From assembly GCF_900110995.1 (NCBI RefSeq), contig NZ_FOJF01000001.1, positions 3,179,199 to 3,243,198 on the forward strand: DNA of 64,000 nt, given 5' to 3'. The stretch is from Chitinophaga sp. YR573 (GTDB lineage Bacteria; Bacteroidota; Bacteroidia; Chitinophagales; Chitinophagaceae). The notes beneath the pieces are model-generated. The model did no database searches and was not told the origin of the DNA. It saw only the letters and a list, made by a program, of their open reading frames with translations. A program made the translations under genes and the position numbers. The first letter of the stretch is position 1, and each line of letters opens with the position of its first letter. This document shows positions 55,272 through 64,000 of this stretch, piece by piece.

Positions 55272-56444
55272 TTTACGTATGCTGAAATGTATTGTTTCAT
55301 CGTACACTTTGTAATCAATGTCCGACTCACTGCTTATTTCATTCAGGAACGTAGACAGGGGTTTGTCTTTATCAAGATTAGCAGAGAATAAGTGATGAGA
55401 TAATGCAGGTGTTGAAAAATCAAGTTTCAGACCAAACCAGCGCATGATTACCGGGCCAATATCTTCCAGCGGTTTATTCACAAAGCGGTACATACCATCC
55501 CTCCAACCAAGGGTGACCGTTTCATCAAAGCGCTTTACCTTAAATGGTTCTCCTGGCCTGTAAATGGCTTCATAACCCGGTTTAAGGGTTACATCCAGGC
55601 TATCTCCTACATCTGTTATTACCGTGCCTTGTACCAGCGATGTTGTCATCACCTTGTTATCATAGGAGTTGACATTAAAAGCTGTGCCCAATGCGATGAC
55701 CGATGCCGTGCCAGTATGTACAATAAATGGCTGTGCAGGGTTATGCGCTACGGTGAAGTAAGCCTCTCCTTCCAGGTATACTTCCCTCGTTTTTCCCGGG
55801 AAAATGAAAGGGAAGCGCAGTGTGGAACTGGCATTTAAGTGCACTTCTGTGCCATCGGCCAGTTCAATATGATAATCTGTTTGCGGAGGTACCGTAAGTG
55901 TATTCCATTCAATAGTACTGCTCTGGTAAATCGTATCGTTCTCTATATGCCTGGCAACGACCTGCACAACAGGCATAGCAGTATCTGTTACAGCTGCGGT
56001 TTCCTCCTCTATTGGTTCATCCGGATGAATAATCACCGGTGCAATAAAAGAATGGTAACGTGTTACTTTCTTATGTGGTGCAAAATGAGCGATAGCCGAT
56101 GGCGCTTTATGCTGACGGGTACTAACAAATACAGCTGCCGTCAGCATAGCAGCAACCAGCATGGCCGCAACAGCCCTGTACCTTTTCAGGAAATAGTAAA
56201 TACGCGTATGTAAAGGTTTAGGTGTTAACACCGCCCTTATTTTACACCAGTCGTGTTCCACACGCAGGTCTTCCAGAAAAGCATTAAACGTATAACGCCT
56301 GGCTTCTTCCTGTTCGATCCAGCAGTTACGCACCTGCTCATCAGTTTCCATCACCTTTTGCAGTAGCTTGTCTTCTACTTCGCTCAAGTCGCCAAGTTGC
56401 TTTCGCAATAGTAATGTGTATATATACTCTTGGTCGTATCTCAT
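55260..56444 (-). CDS. FecR-family anti-sigma factor
   Basis: 394 residues. A cytoplasmic N-terminal domain (1-85), one membrane helix (about 90-107, AVAAMLVAAMLTAAVFVSTR) and the periplasmic FecR domain with LADGTEVHLNASSTLRFPF, REVYLEGEAYFTVAHNPAQP and VIALGTAFNVNSY. The C-terminal STN-like/DUF4974 part ends SSESDIDYKVYDETIHFSI. It should control an ECF sigma factor; the only candidate is the truncated gene 46 bp upstream. No TonB receptor follows. Confidence 0.92.
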   Translation of the reverse strand: MRYDQEYIYTLLLRKQLGDLSEVEDKLLQKVMETDEQVRNCWIEQEEARRYTFNAFLEDLRVEHDWCKIRAVLTPKPLHTRIYYFLKRYRAVAAMLVAAMLTAAVFVSTRQHKAPSAIAHFAPHKKVTRYHSFIAPVIIHPDEPIEEETAAVTDTAMPVVQVVARHIENDTIYQSSTIEWNTLTVPPQTDYHIELADGTEVHLNASSTLRFPFIFPGKTREVYLEGEAYFTVAHNPAQPFIVHTGTASVIALGTAFNVNSYDNKVMTTSLVQGTVITDVGDSLDVTLKPGYEAIYRPGEPFKVKRFDETVTLGWRDGMYRFVNKPLEDIGPVIMRWFGLKLDFSTPALSHHLFSANLDKDKPLSTFLNEISSESDIDYKVYDETIHFSIRKSGN

Positions 56445-56490
56445 ACAAAGAAGAGGTTATAGAGGGTGATTGGTTAAATCTGTCATTCGT

Positions 56491-56847
56491 TCATACAAGC
56501 AATTGCGGGTGCAATGCCTGGGGTATAAGTGCCGGCCCGGTCTTACAGGGTGGGCATTGTGCCTTTATCCGTTCTGTACCTGTCTGCAGATGACTGCATT
56601 CCTGACACACAAGCTGATAAAAAAATCCTCCGGGGGAATGATCAATCGTTCTATATGCGCCTGTTTGCCATACTTCTATGAAAAGACCCTGCACCATTTC
56701 CTTCGCTTTTTCCATATCCCCCAACATCTGACATGCTTTTACGCAAAGGGGCTTGTAGTATTTCATGAAAAAGTACTGGTAGGCATCAAGGTTGCTATCC
56801 TTTAATGCGGATAACATAGCGGTATCCTCGCTGGTTTGCATACGCAA
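56491..56847 (-). CDS. ECF sigma factor-like protein lacking region 4
   Basis: 118 residues. Residues 10-65 match ECF sigma region 2 (LDAYQYFFMKYYKPLCVKAC, EKAKEMVQGLFIEVWQTG). Normal ECF factors continue to about 180 residues with a region 4 helix-turn-helix; here the frame ends at 118 and the other frames do not restore it. The tail instead has VCQECSH and QCPPCKTG, a Cx2C-x13-Cx2C pattern that could bind zinc. It lies beside the FecR gene. Either a broken sigma factor or an unusual sigma-2/zinc-tail protein. Confidence 0.6.
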   Translation of the reverse strand: MRMQTSEDTAMLSALKDSNLDAYQYFFMKYYKPLCVKACQMLGDMEKAKEMVQGLFIEVWQTGAYRTIDHSPGGFFYQLVCQECSHLQTGTERIKAQCPPCKTGPALIPQALHPQLLV

Positions 56848-57024
56848 TGGTATTTGTAATGGTGTACGGTTTTATGGTTTAAAACAGGCGTTCAAGTTCG
56901 AATAAAAGATCCAGAAAATTGTTAATGACTGGTTAACGATCATAAATAACAATGAAATACTCCCCACTTTAATTTATGACTTTCCCTTAAATTGCAGCAT
57001 TCTTAAAGTCAACTACACTGAAAC

Positions 57025-58395
57025 ATGCAAGTTTGGAAAGATTATCAGGCAAAGAATAAAGATCGTTTTCTGGATGAGCTGCTGGCACTGCTGCGCATCC
57101 CTTCTGTAAGTGCAGATTCAAGCTACAGCAAAGATGTAAAGGCTTGTGCTGAAGCCGTAAAGCAGCGGTTACTCGAAGCCGGAGCTGAGAAAGTAGAGGT
57201 ATGTCCTACCGCCGGACACCCTATTGTATATGGTGAAAAGATCATCGATAAAGCGCTCCCTACCGTTCTGGTATATGGTCATTATGATGTACAACCCGCC
57301 GATCCGCTTGAACTGTGGGATAGCGGTCCGTTTGAACCGGTTATTAAAGATGATAAGATCTACGCCCGTGGCAGCGCGGACGATAAAGGTCAGTTTTATA
57401 TGCACGTAAAGGCATTTGAAACCATGACCCAAACCAATACCCTCCCCTGCAATATCAAATTTATGATAGAAGGAGAGGAAGAAGTGGGCTCTGCCAACCT
57501 CGGTATCTTTATCAAAGAAAATAAAGAACGCCTGAAGGCAGATGTAGTACTCATCTCCGACACCTCCATGTTAAGCCTGGAAAATCCTTCCCTGGATACC
57601 GGCCTGCGCGGACTGTCATACATGGAAGTGGAAGTAACCGGCCCTAACCGCGACCTGCACAGTGGTGTATATGGTGGCGCAGTAGCCAACCCTGCTACTA
57701 TCCTCTGTCAGATGATTGCCTCCATGCATGATGAAAACAATCATGTCACCATTCCGGGTTTCTATGATAAAGTACAGGACCTGAGCAAAGAAGAAAGAGC
57801 TGCCCTCAACGCTGCTCCGTTCGACGAAGCGGAATATAAAGCCGATCTGGGCGTGAATGAACTCTGGGGCGAAAAAGGATATACACCTATCGAACGTACC
57901 GGTATCCGTCCTACTCTGGAAGTAAACGGTATCTGGGGTGGTTATACCGGCGAAGGTTCCAAAACAGTATTGCCTTCAAAAGCATCTGCTAAAATCTCTA
58001 TGCGCCTGGTGCCTAATCAGGACTGGATCGAGATCTCCGAACTCTTCAAAGCCCATTTTGAGAAAATAGCACCTAAGTCAGTAAAAGTAAAGGTAACCAC
58101 CCACCATGGTGGCAGCCCTTATGTTACGCCTATCGATCACGTAGCTTTCAAAGCTGCCAGCGAAGCCATCAAAGCTACCTTTGGTAAGTCTCCCATCCCT
58201 ATGCGTGGCGGTGGAAGTATTCCTATCGTAGCGCTGTTTGAGAAAGAGCTGGGACTTAAAACCATCCTGATGGGCTTTGGTCTGGATAGCGATAACCTGC
58301 ACTCTCCCAATGAAAAGTATGGTTTGGCTAACTTCTATAAGGGTATCGAAACAATCCCTTATTTTCATCAGTACTTTGCCGAACTGAGTAAATAA
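57025..58395 (+). CDS. M20 family dipeptidase
   Basis: 456 residues, full length. Metal-site motifs: VLVYGHYDVQPADPLELW (His, Asp), ARGSADDKGQFYMH (bridging Asp) and MIEGEEEVGSANLG (catalytic Glu and metal Glu). The lid domain has DLHSGVYGGAVANPATIL. The C-terminal His is in DSDNLHSPNEKYGL. It cleaves dipeptides (CNDP-like) in the cytoplasm. It is monocistronic or joined to the S4 gene that follows. Confidence 0.94.
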   Translation: MQVWKDYQAKNKDRFLDELLALLRIPSVSADSSYSKDVKACAEAVKQRLLEAGAEKVEVCPTAGHPIVYGEKIIDKALPTVLVYGHYDVQPADPLELWDSGPFEPVIKDDKIYARGSADDKGQFYMHVKAFETMTQTNTLPCNIKFMIEGEEEVGSANLGIFIKENKERLKADVVLISDTSMLSLENPSLDTGLRGLSYMEVEVTGPNRDLHSGVYGGAVANPATILCQMIASMHDENNHVTIPGFYDKVQDLSKEERAALNAAPFDEAEYKADLGVNELWGEKGYTPIERTGIRPTLEVNGIWGGYTGEGSKTVLPSKASAKISMRLVPNQDWIEISELFKAHFEKIAPKSVKVKVTTHHGGSPYVTPIDHVAFKAASEAIKATFGKSPIPMRGGGSIPIVALFEKELGLKTILMGFGLDSDNLHSPNEKYGLANFYKGIETIPYFHQYFAELSK

Positions 58396-58401
58396 ATTGG
58401 G

Positions 58402-58466
58402 TGCAGGGCGAAGCCCTGCAAGATCCTTTCAATTTCTTTGTGATGGAGCGAAGCTCTGTCACAAAG
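58402..58466. repeat. Two adjacent GAA-loop hairpins
   Basis: Hairpin 1 is TGCAGGGC-GAA-GCCCTGCA (58402-58420). Hairpin 2 has a 14-bp stem with two wobble positions and the same GAA loop (58436-58466). They lie between the dipeptidase stop and the S4 gene. Confidence 0.65.
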
Positions 58467-58493
58467 AAGTTGCTTTTTGATCAAAATAAGTCT

Positions 58494-58895
58494 ATGCAGA
58501 ACACAGAAAAACTCCGGCTGGATAAATATCTCTGGGCTATCCGCATCTTTAAGACCCGTTCCCAGGCATCCGCTGCCTGCGAAGCAGGGAAAGTAAAGCT
58601 GAATGGTATATCCGTGAAGGCTTCCCGTGCAGTAGCAATAGGAGATAAGTACGACATCAGGAACGAAGCCCGTAAATGGAAAATCGAAGTCCTCAGCCTG
58701 TTGCCAAGCAGGGTACAATATGCAGAAGCCATTAAACACTACCTGGATATCACCCCTGAAGAAGATAAACTGGCCATGCAGAGTACCGCCTTCAGCTTTG
58801 ACACCGGTAAACGCCCCAGCAAGATCGGTAGGCCTACCAAAAAGGAAAGACGCAGCCTTGACGACTTTATGGATGATAAAGACGAAGAAGAATAG
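58494..58895 (+). CDS. S4-domain RNA-binding protein (HslR-like)
   Basis: 133 residues from ATG at 58494. An upstream start at 58401 lies in a hairpin and its translation is not S4-like. The S4 domain is LRLDKYLWAIRIFKTRSQAS then AGKVKLNGISVKASRAVAIG (about residues 5-65). The C-terminus is basic, then acidic (KKERRSLDDFMDDKDEEE). HslR-like proteins bind stalled 50S-peptidyl-tRNA complexes after heat shock. Confidence 0.88.
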   Translation: MQNTEKLRLDKYLWAIRIFKTRSQASAACEAGKVKLNGISVKASRAVAIGDKYDIRNEARKWKIEVLSLLPSRVQYAEAIKHYLDITPEEDKLAMQSTAFSFDTGKRPSKIGRPTKKERRSLDDFMDDKDEEE

Positions 58896-59040
58896 TGAGT
58901 GGCCCCCACGCAAAAGTTTAAATCGGACCCATACTACCCAATAGTATATTCTCTTTTCTGGAATTTGCGTAGTAAATTCGCAGACTTTTAGGAAGAGTCC
59001 GAAAGGCTCCGATATGAATTTTGTAAATCTGAATGCATAA

Positions 59041-60261
59041 ATGTCTAAACAAAGCGACGTCCTCTCCACAGAGTTCCTGGTGAAAGTGGCAGAAGAATTT
59101 GGAACACCGGTATACATATACCATGCAGAAAAAATAAAAATCCAGTACGAAAAGCTGCAAAATGCTTTCATAAAGACGGATGCCCGCTTCTTCTATGCCT
59201 GTAAGGCCCTTACCAATATCAATATCCTGAAGTATATTAACTCCCTTGGCTGCGGACTGGATACTGTATCCATCAATGAGGTACAACTGGGTCTAAAGGC
59301 AGGATTTGAGCCTAAAAACATCATTTTTACCCCTAACTGTGTAGATCTGGATGAGATCATCGCTGCAAAAGACCTGGGTGTAAACATCAATATTGATAAT
59401 ATCTCCATCCTGGAACAGTTTGGTAACCGCTTCGGCGATAGCTACCCTATCTGTATCAGGCTGAACCCGCATATCATGGCAGGTGGGAACTACAAGATCT
59501 CTACCGGCCACGTAGACAGCAAGTTCGGTATCTCCATTCACCAGCTGCGCCATATCGAACGCATCGTGAAGAGCACCAAACTGAAAGTGACGGGTTTACA
59601 TATGCATACCGGCTCAGAAATCAAAGACGTGGATGTATTCCTGCGCGGAGTAGATATCATGTTCGAACTGGCCGTAAACTTCCCCGACCTGGAATTCATC
59701 GACCTGGGTAGCGGATTCAAAGTAGCTTACCAACAGGGTGATCCTGAAACAGATATCGCATTACTGGGCAGAAAACTGTCTGAGGCTTTCAATAAGTTCA
59801 ATAAAACTTATACCCGCCCATTGCAGGTGTGGTTCGAACCTGGTAAGTTCCTCGTAAGCCAGAGTGGTTATTTCGTGGTAAAAGCAAATGTTATCAAGCA
59901 AACCACTGCTACCGTTTTCGTAGGTGTAAATTCAGGCTTTAACCACCTGATCCGCCCTATGTTCTACGATGCCTTCCACCTGATCCGCAACATCTCCAAT
60001 CCTAAAGGAACAGAACGGATCTATACCGTAGTGGGAAATATCTGCGAAACCGATACTTTCGGCTGGGACCGTAAACTGAATGATGTAAGAGAAGGTGATT
60101 ACCTGGTATTCTATAATGCAGGTGCTTACGGCTTCGAAATGTCATCAAACTTCAATTCCCGTTTTAAACCGGCTGAAGTGCTGATCAAAGATGGCAAAGC
60201 TCAGCTTATCAGAAAAAGAGATGTTTTTGAAGACCTGTTGCGTAACCAGATAGAACTATAA
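59041..60261 (+). CDS. lysA: Diaminopimelate decarboxylase
   Basis: 406 residues. PLP lysine in FFYACKALTNINIL, the glycine loop in EFIDLGSGFKVAYQQGD, substrate motif NPHIMAGGNYKISTGHVDSK and the catalytic CExxDxF in NICETDTFGWDR. It makes lysine from meso-diaminopimelate. It is followed by a terminator. No lysine riboswitch was recognised in the 145 bp upstream. Confidence 0.95.
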   Translation: MSKQSDVLSTEFLVKVAEEFGTPVYIYHAEKIKIQYEKLQNAFIKTDARFFYACKALTNINILKYINSLGCGLDTVSINEVQLGLKAGFEPKNIIFTPNCVDLDEIIAAKDLGVNINIDNISILEQFGNRFGDSYPICIRLNPHIMAGGNYKISTGHVDSKFGISIHQLRHIERIVKSTKLKVTGLHMHTGSEIKDVDVFLRGVDIMFELAVNFPDLEFIDLGSGFKVAYQQGDPETDIALLGRKLSEAFNKFNKTYTRPLQVWFEPGKFLVSQSGYFVVKANVIKQTTATVFVGVNSGFNHLIRPMFYDAFHLIRNISNPKGTERIYTVVGNICETDTFGWDRKLNDVREGDYLVFYNAGAYGFEMSSNFNSRFKPAEVLIKDGKAQLIRKRDVFEDLLRNQIEL

Positions 60262-60283
60262 CAATTACAGATGTTAAAATATT

Positions 60284-60320
60284 ATTGCAGGTTTGCGAAG
60301 GCAAATCTGCAATTTTTTTT
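60284..60320 (+). terminator. lysA terminator
   Basis: A 13-bp stem with one wobble (60284-60296 with 60301-60313) and GAAG loop, then eight T. Confidence 0.85.
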
Positions 60321-60477
60321 GCTCCTGATATAAGTGAATTGTTATAACTTTGCTAAATCTTATCTCAACCTTTTGCTTAATCCTGCACACTGACACCACT
60401 GCTTTTAACAGACACAATATATTATGCTCTTAATCGTCTAAATATAAGAGATGAGTCATTTTTACACATATTAGATT

Positions 60478-62814
60478 ATGAAAGTATTATCCGCCAATTC
60501 GGAAATATTTAAGGAAGGAGAAGTTCTGATAGACAGCCATATCTCGTTCGCCCCTTATGTAAATTTTCTGAAACAAAAGGCAAACAACAAAGAAGACGCA
60601 CGTGCCGCGTACTACCAACAGATCATAAAACGCTTTGAAGGTAATCCGGCTCTGCTGGGTCCTATCGCAGGAGCAGACGACATGTCTGCTTACCAGGAAT
60701 ATATTGACCTGGTAATCGCTACTATATTTCCGGTTACAGTAGACATGAATAAAGATATCTATGGTATAGGTATCCCTAGTAAATTCGCAATTTTCTATTA
60801 TTCAGATCTTTTCAAAGATCTGTTCGGAGCTAATGGAGAAGGACTGGTGGCTGTACCACAAGGAATCCCGCATGAGAAGATTAAACGGGATAGACTGGAG
60901 TGGCTGTATAAACTGATTCTGGAAAAAGTATATGGGTTCCCGGTAACATACGCAAACGAAATCATTCACCAGATAACAGTACCGGAAGGAAATGGATTGA
61001 AGAAATACATAAAAGTAAATATCGATCCCCGTTTCGTTGATGTAAAGATAAAAGGAGATGCGCCAAAGGTCGCTTACGATAACCTCTGTATGCGCCAGTT
61101 TTCACTGGATGCATTACAGGAGTTAATACCACTGCAAAACTTTTCCCTGGAAGGATTTGTAATCTGGACCGTACAGGATGTAACCAGAGATGAAGTGCAG
61201 AACAGCATGAGGAACCTGATCCTGAATATGTCGGAAGGTAACGAACAGCAAACCTACCGCCGCATGGAAGAGGAAGTGCAGTCACTGATGCAGGAAACGG
61301 ATTTGACAGTACATATCATACCCGTTCCTAAAATCAATGGGCGCTACGTACTGGAATGCAATCTGTGCGAAACAGGTCTGATGTTAGGCGTGAAGGGAAA
61401 TGAAAAACAACAGCAGCAATTGTTTCAGCAACTGCAGCAGTATGTAATGTCTCACCGCGATCCTTTATTGATTCCTGATGTAAATGAAACAACCCCTATC
61501 AGCTATCCTTTCCTGAAATATCTTCCGCTGAAAGGGATCAGGAGTTTTGTAATGTGCCCTATATGGCACGAAGATCAGTTGCTGGGTATCGTAGAGCTGG
61601 CCTCTTCCATCCCAAACAGGATCAGTCAGGAAACAATGGGCAGGGCAATACCTGCGTATTCGCTGGTGATCATGTTACTTAACCGTGGACTGGATATCCT
61701 GAATAATAAGATCGTAGGTGTTATAAAAGAACAGTTCACTGCTTTACAGCCTGCTGTAGAATGGAAATTCATAGATGCTGCATGGCATTACCTGCATACA
61801 CCTAAAAAGGAAAGAGAAGACATCGGTAACATTTCTTTTGAAGATGTATATCCTTTATATGGTGCGGTAGATATCCGCAACTCTTCCACAGAACGTAGTA
61901 ATGCTATTCACGACGATCTGAAAGAACAGTTATTGCTTATCAAAGATACCCTGCAACACGCCAGTGAGGCTATTTACCTGCCTCTCCTGGAAGAGCTGCA
62001 ATATAAAAATAATGACCTGATCACCGGTATCACCAGTGGTATGTTGTCTGAAGATGAACTAAAGGTGAATGATTACCTGGATGATGAAATACAACCGCTA
62101 TTCCGTCACCTGTATGATAGTCACCCGATTCTACAACCTGCCCTTGAAAACTACTTTTCTCTGGTAGGTAAAACAGAAGGACATATTCAGCATCACCGTG
62201 AAGAATATGAAGACAGCCTGGCTCAACTCAATGTTGAAATAGGTCAGTACCTGGATGTAGAGAAAGATAAAATCCAGCAGTCTTTCCCATGTTACTTCGA
62301 GAAGTACCGTACCGATGGACTGGAATACAATATCTATATAGGTCAGGCTATTGCACAAAACCGTAAGTTCGACATGTTATACCTGCGCAACCTGCGCCTG
62401 TGGCAGATGTCATCTATGGCGGAGATTGCAAGGCTTACACATAAACTGGTCCCTAAACTGAAAGTGCCTTTATTAACCACACAGCTGATACTGGCGCACA
62501 GCAACCCTATAGATATCAGCTTCCGCCAGGATGAACGCCGCTTTGATGTGGAAGGCGCTTATAATATCCGTTATGAGATCATCAAAAAACGGATAGATAA
62601 AGTAAGAGTACGCCAGACCGGTGAACGTTTGACGCAGCCAGGTACTATTGCTATCGTATATGCATATGCGAAAGAGATGGAAGAATATCTGAAATATATC
62701 AACTTCCTGCAAAACAAAGGTATCCTGTCTTCTGATGTAGAAATGCTGGACCTGGAAGATTTACAGGGAGTGAGTGGGCTAAGAGCCGTGAGGGTAAAAG
62801 TGATCGTGGACTAA
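60478..62814 (+). CDS. Large GAF-domain protein of unknown function
   Basis: 778 residues, no signal peptide or membrane helix. A GAF-like domain sits centrally (about 320-400: DPLLIPDVNETTPISYPFLK and RSFVMCPIWHEDQLLGIVEL). The N-terminal 240 residues and C-terminal 350 residues are mostly helical and unassigned. No kinase, cyclase or DNA-binding output is seen. It may sense a small molecule and act through its partners. It is likely monocistronic. Confidence 0.7.
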   Translation: MKVLSANSEIFKEGEVLIDSHISFAPYVNFLKQKANNKEDARAAYYQQIIKRFEGNPALLGPIAGADDMSAYQEYIDLVIATIFPVTVDMNKDIYGIGIPSKFAIFYYSDLFKDLFGANGEGLVAVPQGIPHEKIKRDRLEWLYKLILEKVYGFPVTYANEIIHQITVPEGNGLKKYIKVNIDPRFVDVKIKGDAPKVAYDNLCMRQFSLDALQELIPLQNFSLEGFVIWTVQDVTRDEVQNSMRNLILNMSEGNEQQTYRRMEEEVQSLMQETDLTVHIIPVPKINGRYVLECNLCETGLMLGVKGNEKQQQQLFQQLQQYVMSHRDPLLIPDVNETTPISYPFLKYLPLKGIRSFVMCPIWHEDQLLGIVELASSIPNRISQETMGRAIPAYSLVIMLLNRGLDILNNKIVGVIKEQFTALQPAVEWKFIDAAWHYLHTPKKEREDIGNISFEDVYPLYGAVDIRNSSTERSNAIHDDLKEQLLLIKDTLQHASEAIYLPLLEELQYKNNDLITGITSGMLSEDELKVNDYLDDEIQPLFRHLYDSHPILQPALENYFSLVGKTEGHIQHHREEYEDSLAQLNVEIGQYLDVEKDKIQQSFPCYFEKYRTDGLEYNIYIGQAIAQNRKFDMLYLRNLRLWQMSSMAEIARLTHKLVPKLKVPLLTTQLILAHSNPIDISFRQDERRFDVEGAYNIRYEIIKKRIDKVRVRQTGERLTQPGTIAIVYAYAKEMEEYLKYINFLQNKGILSSDVEMLDLEDLQGVSGLRAVRVKVIVD

Positions 62815-62831
62815 CCAGACTATATATAAAT

Positions 62832-62869
62832 AAAAAAGCCCTGTTGCGGAGAGCAACAGGGCTTTTTTT
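62832..62869. terminator. Bidirectional terminator
   Basis: A 16-bp stem (AAAAAAGCCCTGTTGC with its complement), 5-nt loop and flanking A/T runs. It lies between the convergent GAF gene and barrel gene. Confidence 0.88.
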
Positions 62870-62879
62870 ATATCTTTTA

Positions 62880-64000
62880 TCAGAACTTAAATCCGAACGA
62901 AATATACGGCAACAAGCCTTCATTTGAATTACCTACTGTAGCCGTCAGTATAAACATATTGATAGGAGAGAAGTACAATCCTCCGCCATACCCATCATGC
63001 CATACCTTGGATGTTTCACCTTTCAGCCATACACGCCCTACATCATTAAATGCAATCAGTCCCACACTTGCAGGGAAAAGGTAAGACTGGAATTCAAACA
63101 GTTTCAACCTTAACTCTGTATTATTATATACAGAAGCATTTCCTGCAAAACGATAGTTACGGTAACCACGCAGATTCTGCGCACCACCCAGCGTTACAGC
63201 CTGGAAGTATTCATACTCTCCCCAGATCTTATTAGCTCCGAAACGTGTTACCAATACCAGTTTGGCAGGAACGTTGAAGCTGGTATAGATACTCATATCT
63301 GTCTGTAACTGCAGGTAATGCCTGTTCTCCTGGTTCAGTCCCTGGTTACCATGTAAATAGGTAGACCATAATATTCCCCTGGTAGCAGAGACCTTATTAT
63401 CACGGGTATCTATCTGTAAACCCAGTTTTAAACCTGCATAGGTCTTTGCCTGGTATACATCCGCAGAGTCAAGTCCGTTATGTGCAAAGTCAAAAATATT
63501 ACGGTTTATATTATCCGGTTGATCCATCCTGTAATAATTAAATGTAGGACCATAGATCAGTTTTACATCAGGAGATAATTTGCTTTGCAGTAATGGTTGT
63601 AAGTCGTACAGACTAAATCTTGCCCTGTAATAACGGATTTTCAGCGGATTATTCTTGTCATACACAGTTTCATTACCATATCCGAAGAAGTTGATCGTAT
63701 TATCCGGTGCTTTGGCAGAGGCAGACAATACAAAGTCCGTATGACCAATAACATCTGTAAACTCTCCCAGGTAACGGAACTGCCATGCATTGGTAGCCAG
63801 TGCATGCCCTGCCGTGAGCGTATGTCTTACGGCAAAAGGAGATTTACGGAAGCCCTGTCCTGTAAACTGAAATCCTAAGCCCAGGGAAATACCATCATCC
63901 GGGTTATATCCTGCTGTTGCCAGCGGCATCAGTTTATCGTATTTATAAGGGAAGATTCGCTTATAACTGATTACTTCAGGATCTGATGATAAGATCTTTC
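62880..64000 (-). CDS. Outer-membrane surface antigen (BamA/D15-like barrel), 5' end beyond window
   Basis: The frame is open to the right edge, so the visible 373 codons are the C-terminal part; the ATG at 63929 is internal. Amphipathic beta strands alternate throughout. Diagnostic Omp85/D15 segments are ITLGGAQNLRGYRNYRF-like (reading AVTLGGAQNLRGYRNYRFAG), AFNDVGRVWLKGE, WHDGYGGGLYFSP and the closing ISFGFKF. It could be a BamA/TamA-type assembly protein or a patatin- or phosphoesterase-fused barrel; the missing N-terminus would decide. Confidence 0.8.
   Translation of the reverse strand, partial: KILSSDPEVISYKRIFPYKYDKLMPLATAGYNPDDGISLGLGFQFTGQGFRKSPFAVRHTLTAGHALATNAWQFRYLGEFTDVIGHTDFVLSASAKAPDNTINFFGYGNETVYDKNNPLKIRYYRARFSLYDLQPLLQSKLSPDVKLIYGPTFNYYRMDQPDNINRNIFDFAHNGLDSADVYQAKTYAGLKLGLQIDTRDNKVSATRGILWSTYLHGNQGLNQENRHYLQLQTDMSIYTSFNVPAKLVLVTRFGANKIWGEYEYFQAVTLGGAQNLRGYRNYRFAGNASVYNNTELRLKLFEFQSYLFPASVGLIAFNDVGRVWLKGETSKVWHDGYGGGLYFSPINMFILTATVGNSNEGLLPYISFGFKF

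Noticed and set aside
58896..59040. Riboswitch upstream of lysA
   Set aside because: No lysine-riboswitch core features were recognisable in the 145-bp gap.

Overview
The window looks like chromosome of a Chitinophaga-type Bacteroidota. The signs are FecR anti-sigma/ECF sigma genes, LytTR two-component pairs, Reg_prop hybrid sensors, a type IX secretion C-terminal sorting domain, many SCK/CKK-type lipoproteins, DUF3500-HupE/UreJ and LemA-TPM clusters, and TAnnTTTG-like promoter boxes. No CRISPR array, integrase, relaxase or intact transposase was seen.

Layout. 0-8 kb: small redox genes (FAD monooxygenase cut by the window edge, two aldo/keto reductases, an SDR), each beside an AraC or Crp/Fnr regulator, mixed with gene fragments and repeats. 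8-11 kb: an orphan immunity-like gene, a DNA-binding protein/Doc toxin-antitoxin pair, a tRNA-Glu and a lone receiver protein. 11-18 kb: secreted glycoside hydrolases and small proteins. 18-26 kb: lipoproteins, DUF3500-HupE/UreJ, and a Crp-YceI-tautomerase-NTF2-nitronate monooxygenase run. 26-30.8 kb: a LytS/LytTR pair, an AAA_14/DUF4143 ATPase behind a 33-bp periodic repeat, and a MaoC hydratase. 30.8-32.3 kb: a graveyard of gene pieces (SDR 3' end, winged-helix N-terminus, frameshifted HerA ATPase) with several short tandem repeats.

32.3-45.3 kb is the centrepiece: a class I lanthipeptide cluster. It has a full-length LanB, an intact LanC, a 65-residue precursor with a double-glycine leader and a four-Cys core, a C39-peptidase ABC exporter and an HlyD adaptor. 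These are followed by an unusual tailoring run with overlapping or closely spaced ends: a GT25 glycosyltransferase, a second LanC-like protein that has lost most zinc ligands, a protein with an apparent GT25-like N-terminus joined to a LicD domain, and a GT4-like glycosyltransferase. The inferred route is dehydration by LanB, ring closure by LanC, sugar and perhaps phosphodiester decoration, then leader removal and export by the ABC/HlyD pair. A 94-bp perfect direct repeat at 5.85 and 45.35 kb, the second ending in a tRNA-Glu 3' end, brackets 39.5 kb that includes the cluster.

45.5-64 kb reads as core genome: gap, pgk, a dicarboxylate/glutamate symporter, a large Reg_prop histidine kinase, the LemA-TPM-TPM operon, a receiver protein, FecR with a truncated ECF sigma factor, an M20 dipeptidase, an S4 RNA-binding protein, lysA, a large GAF protein and an outer-membrane barrel protein cut by the right edge.

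All product names come from reading translated sequence and remembered family motifs; no database search was made.
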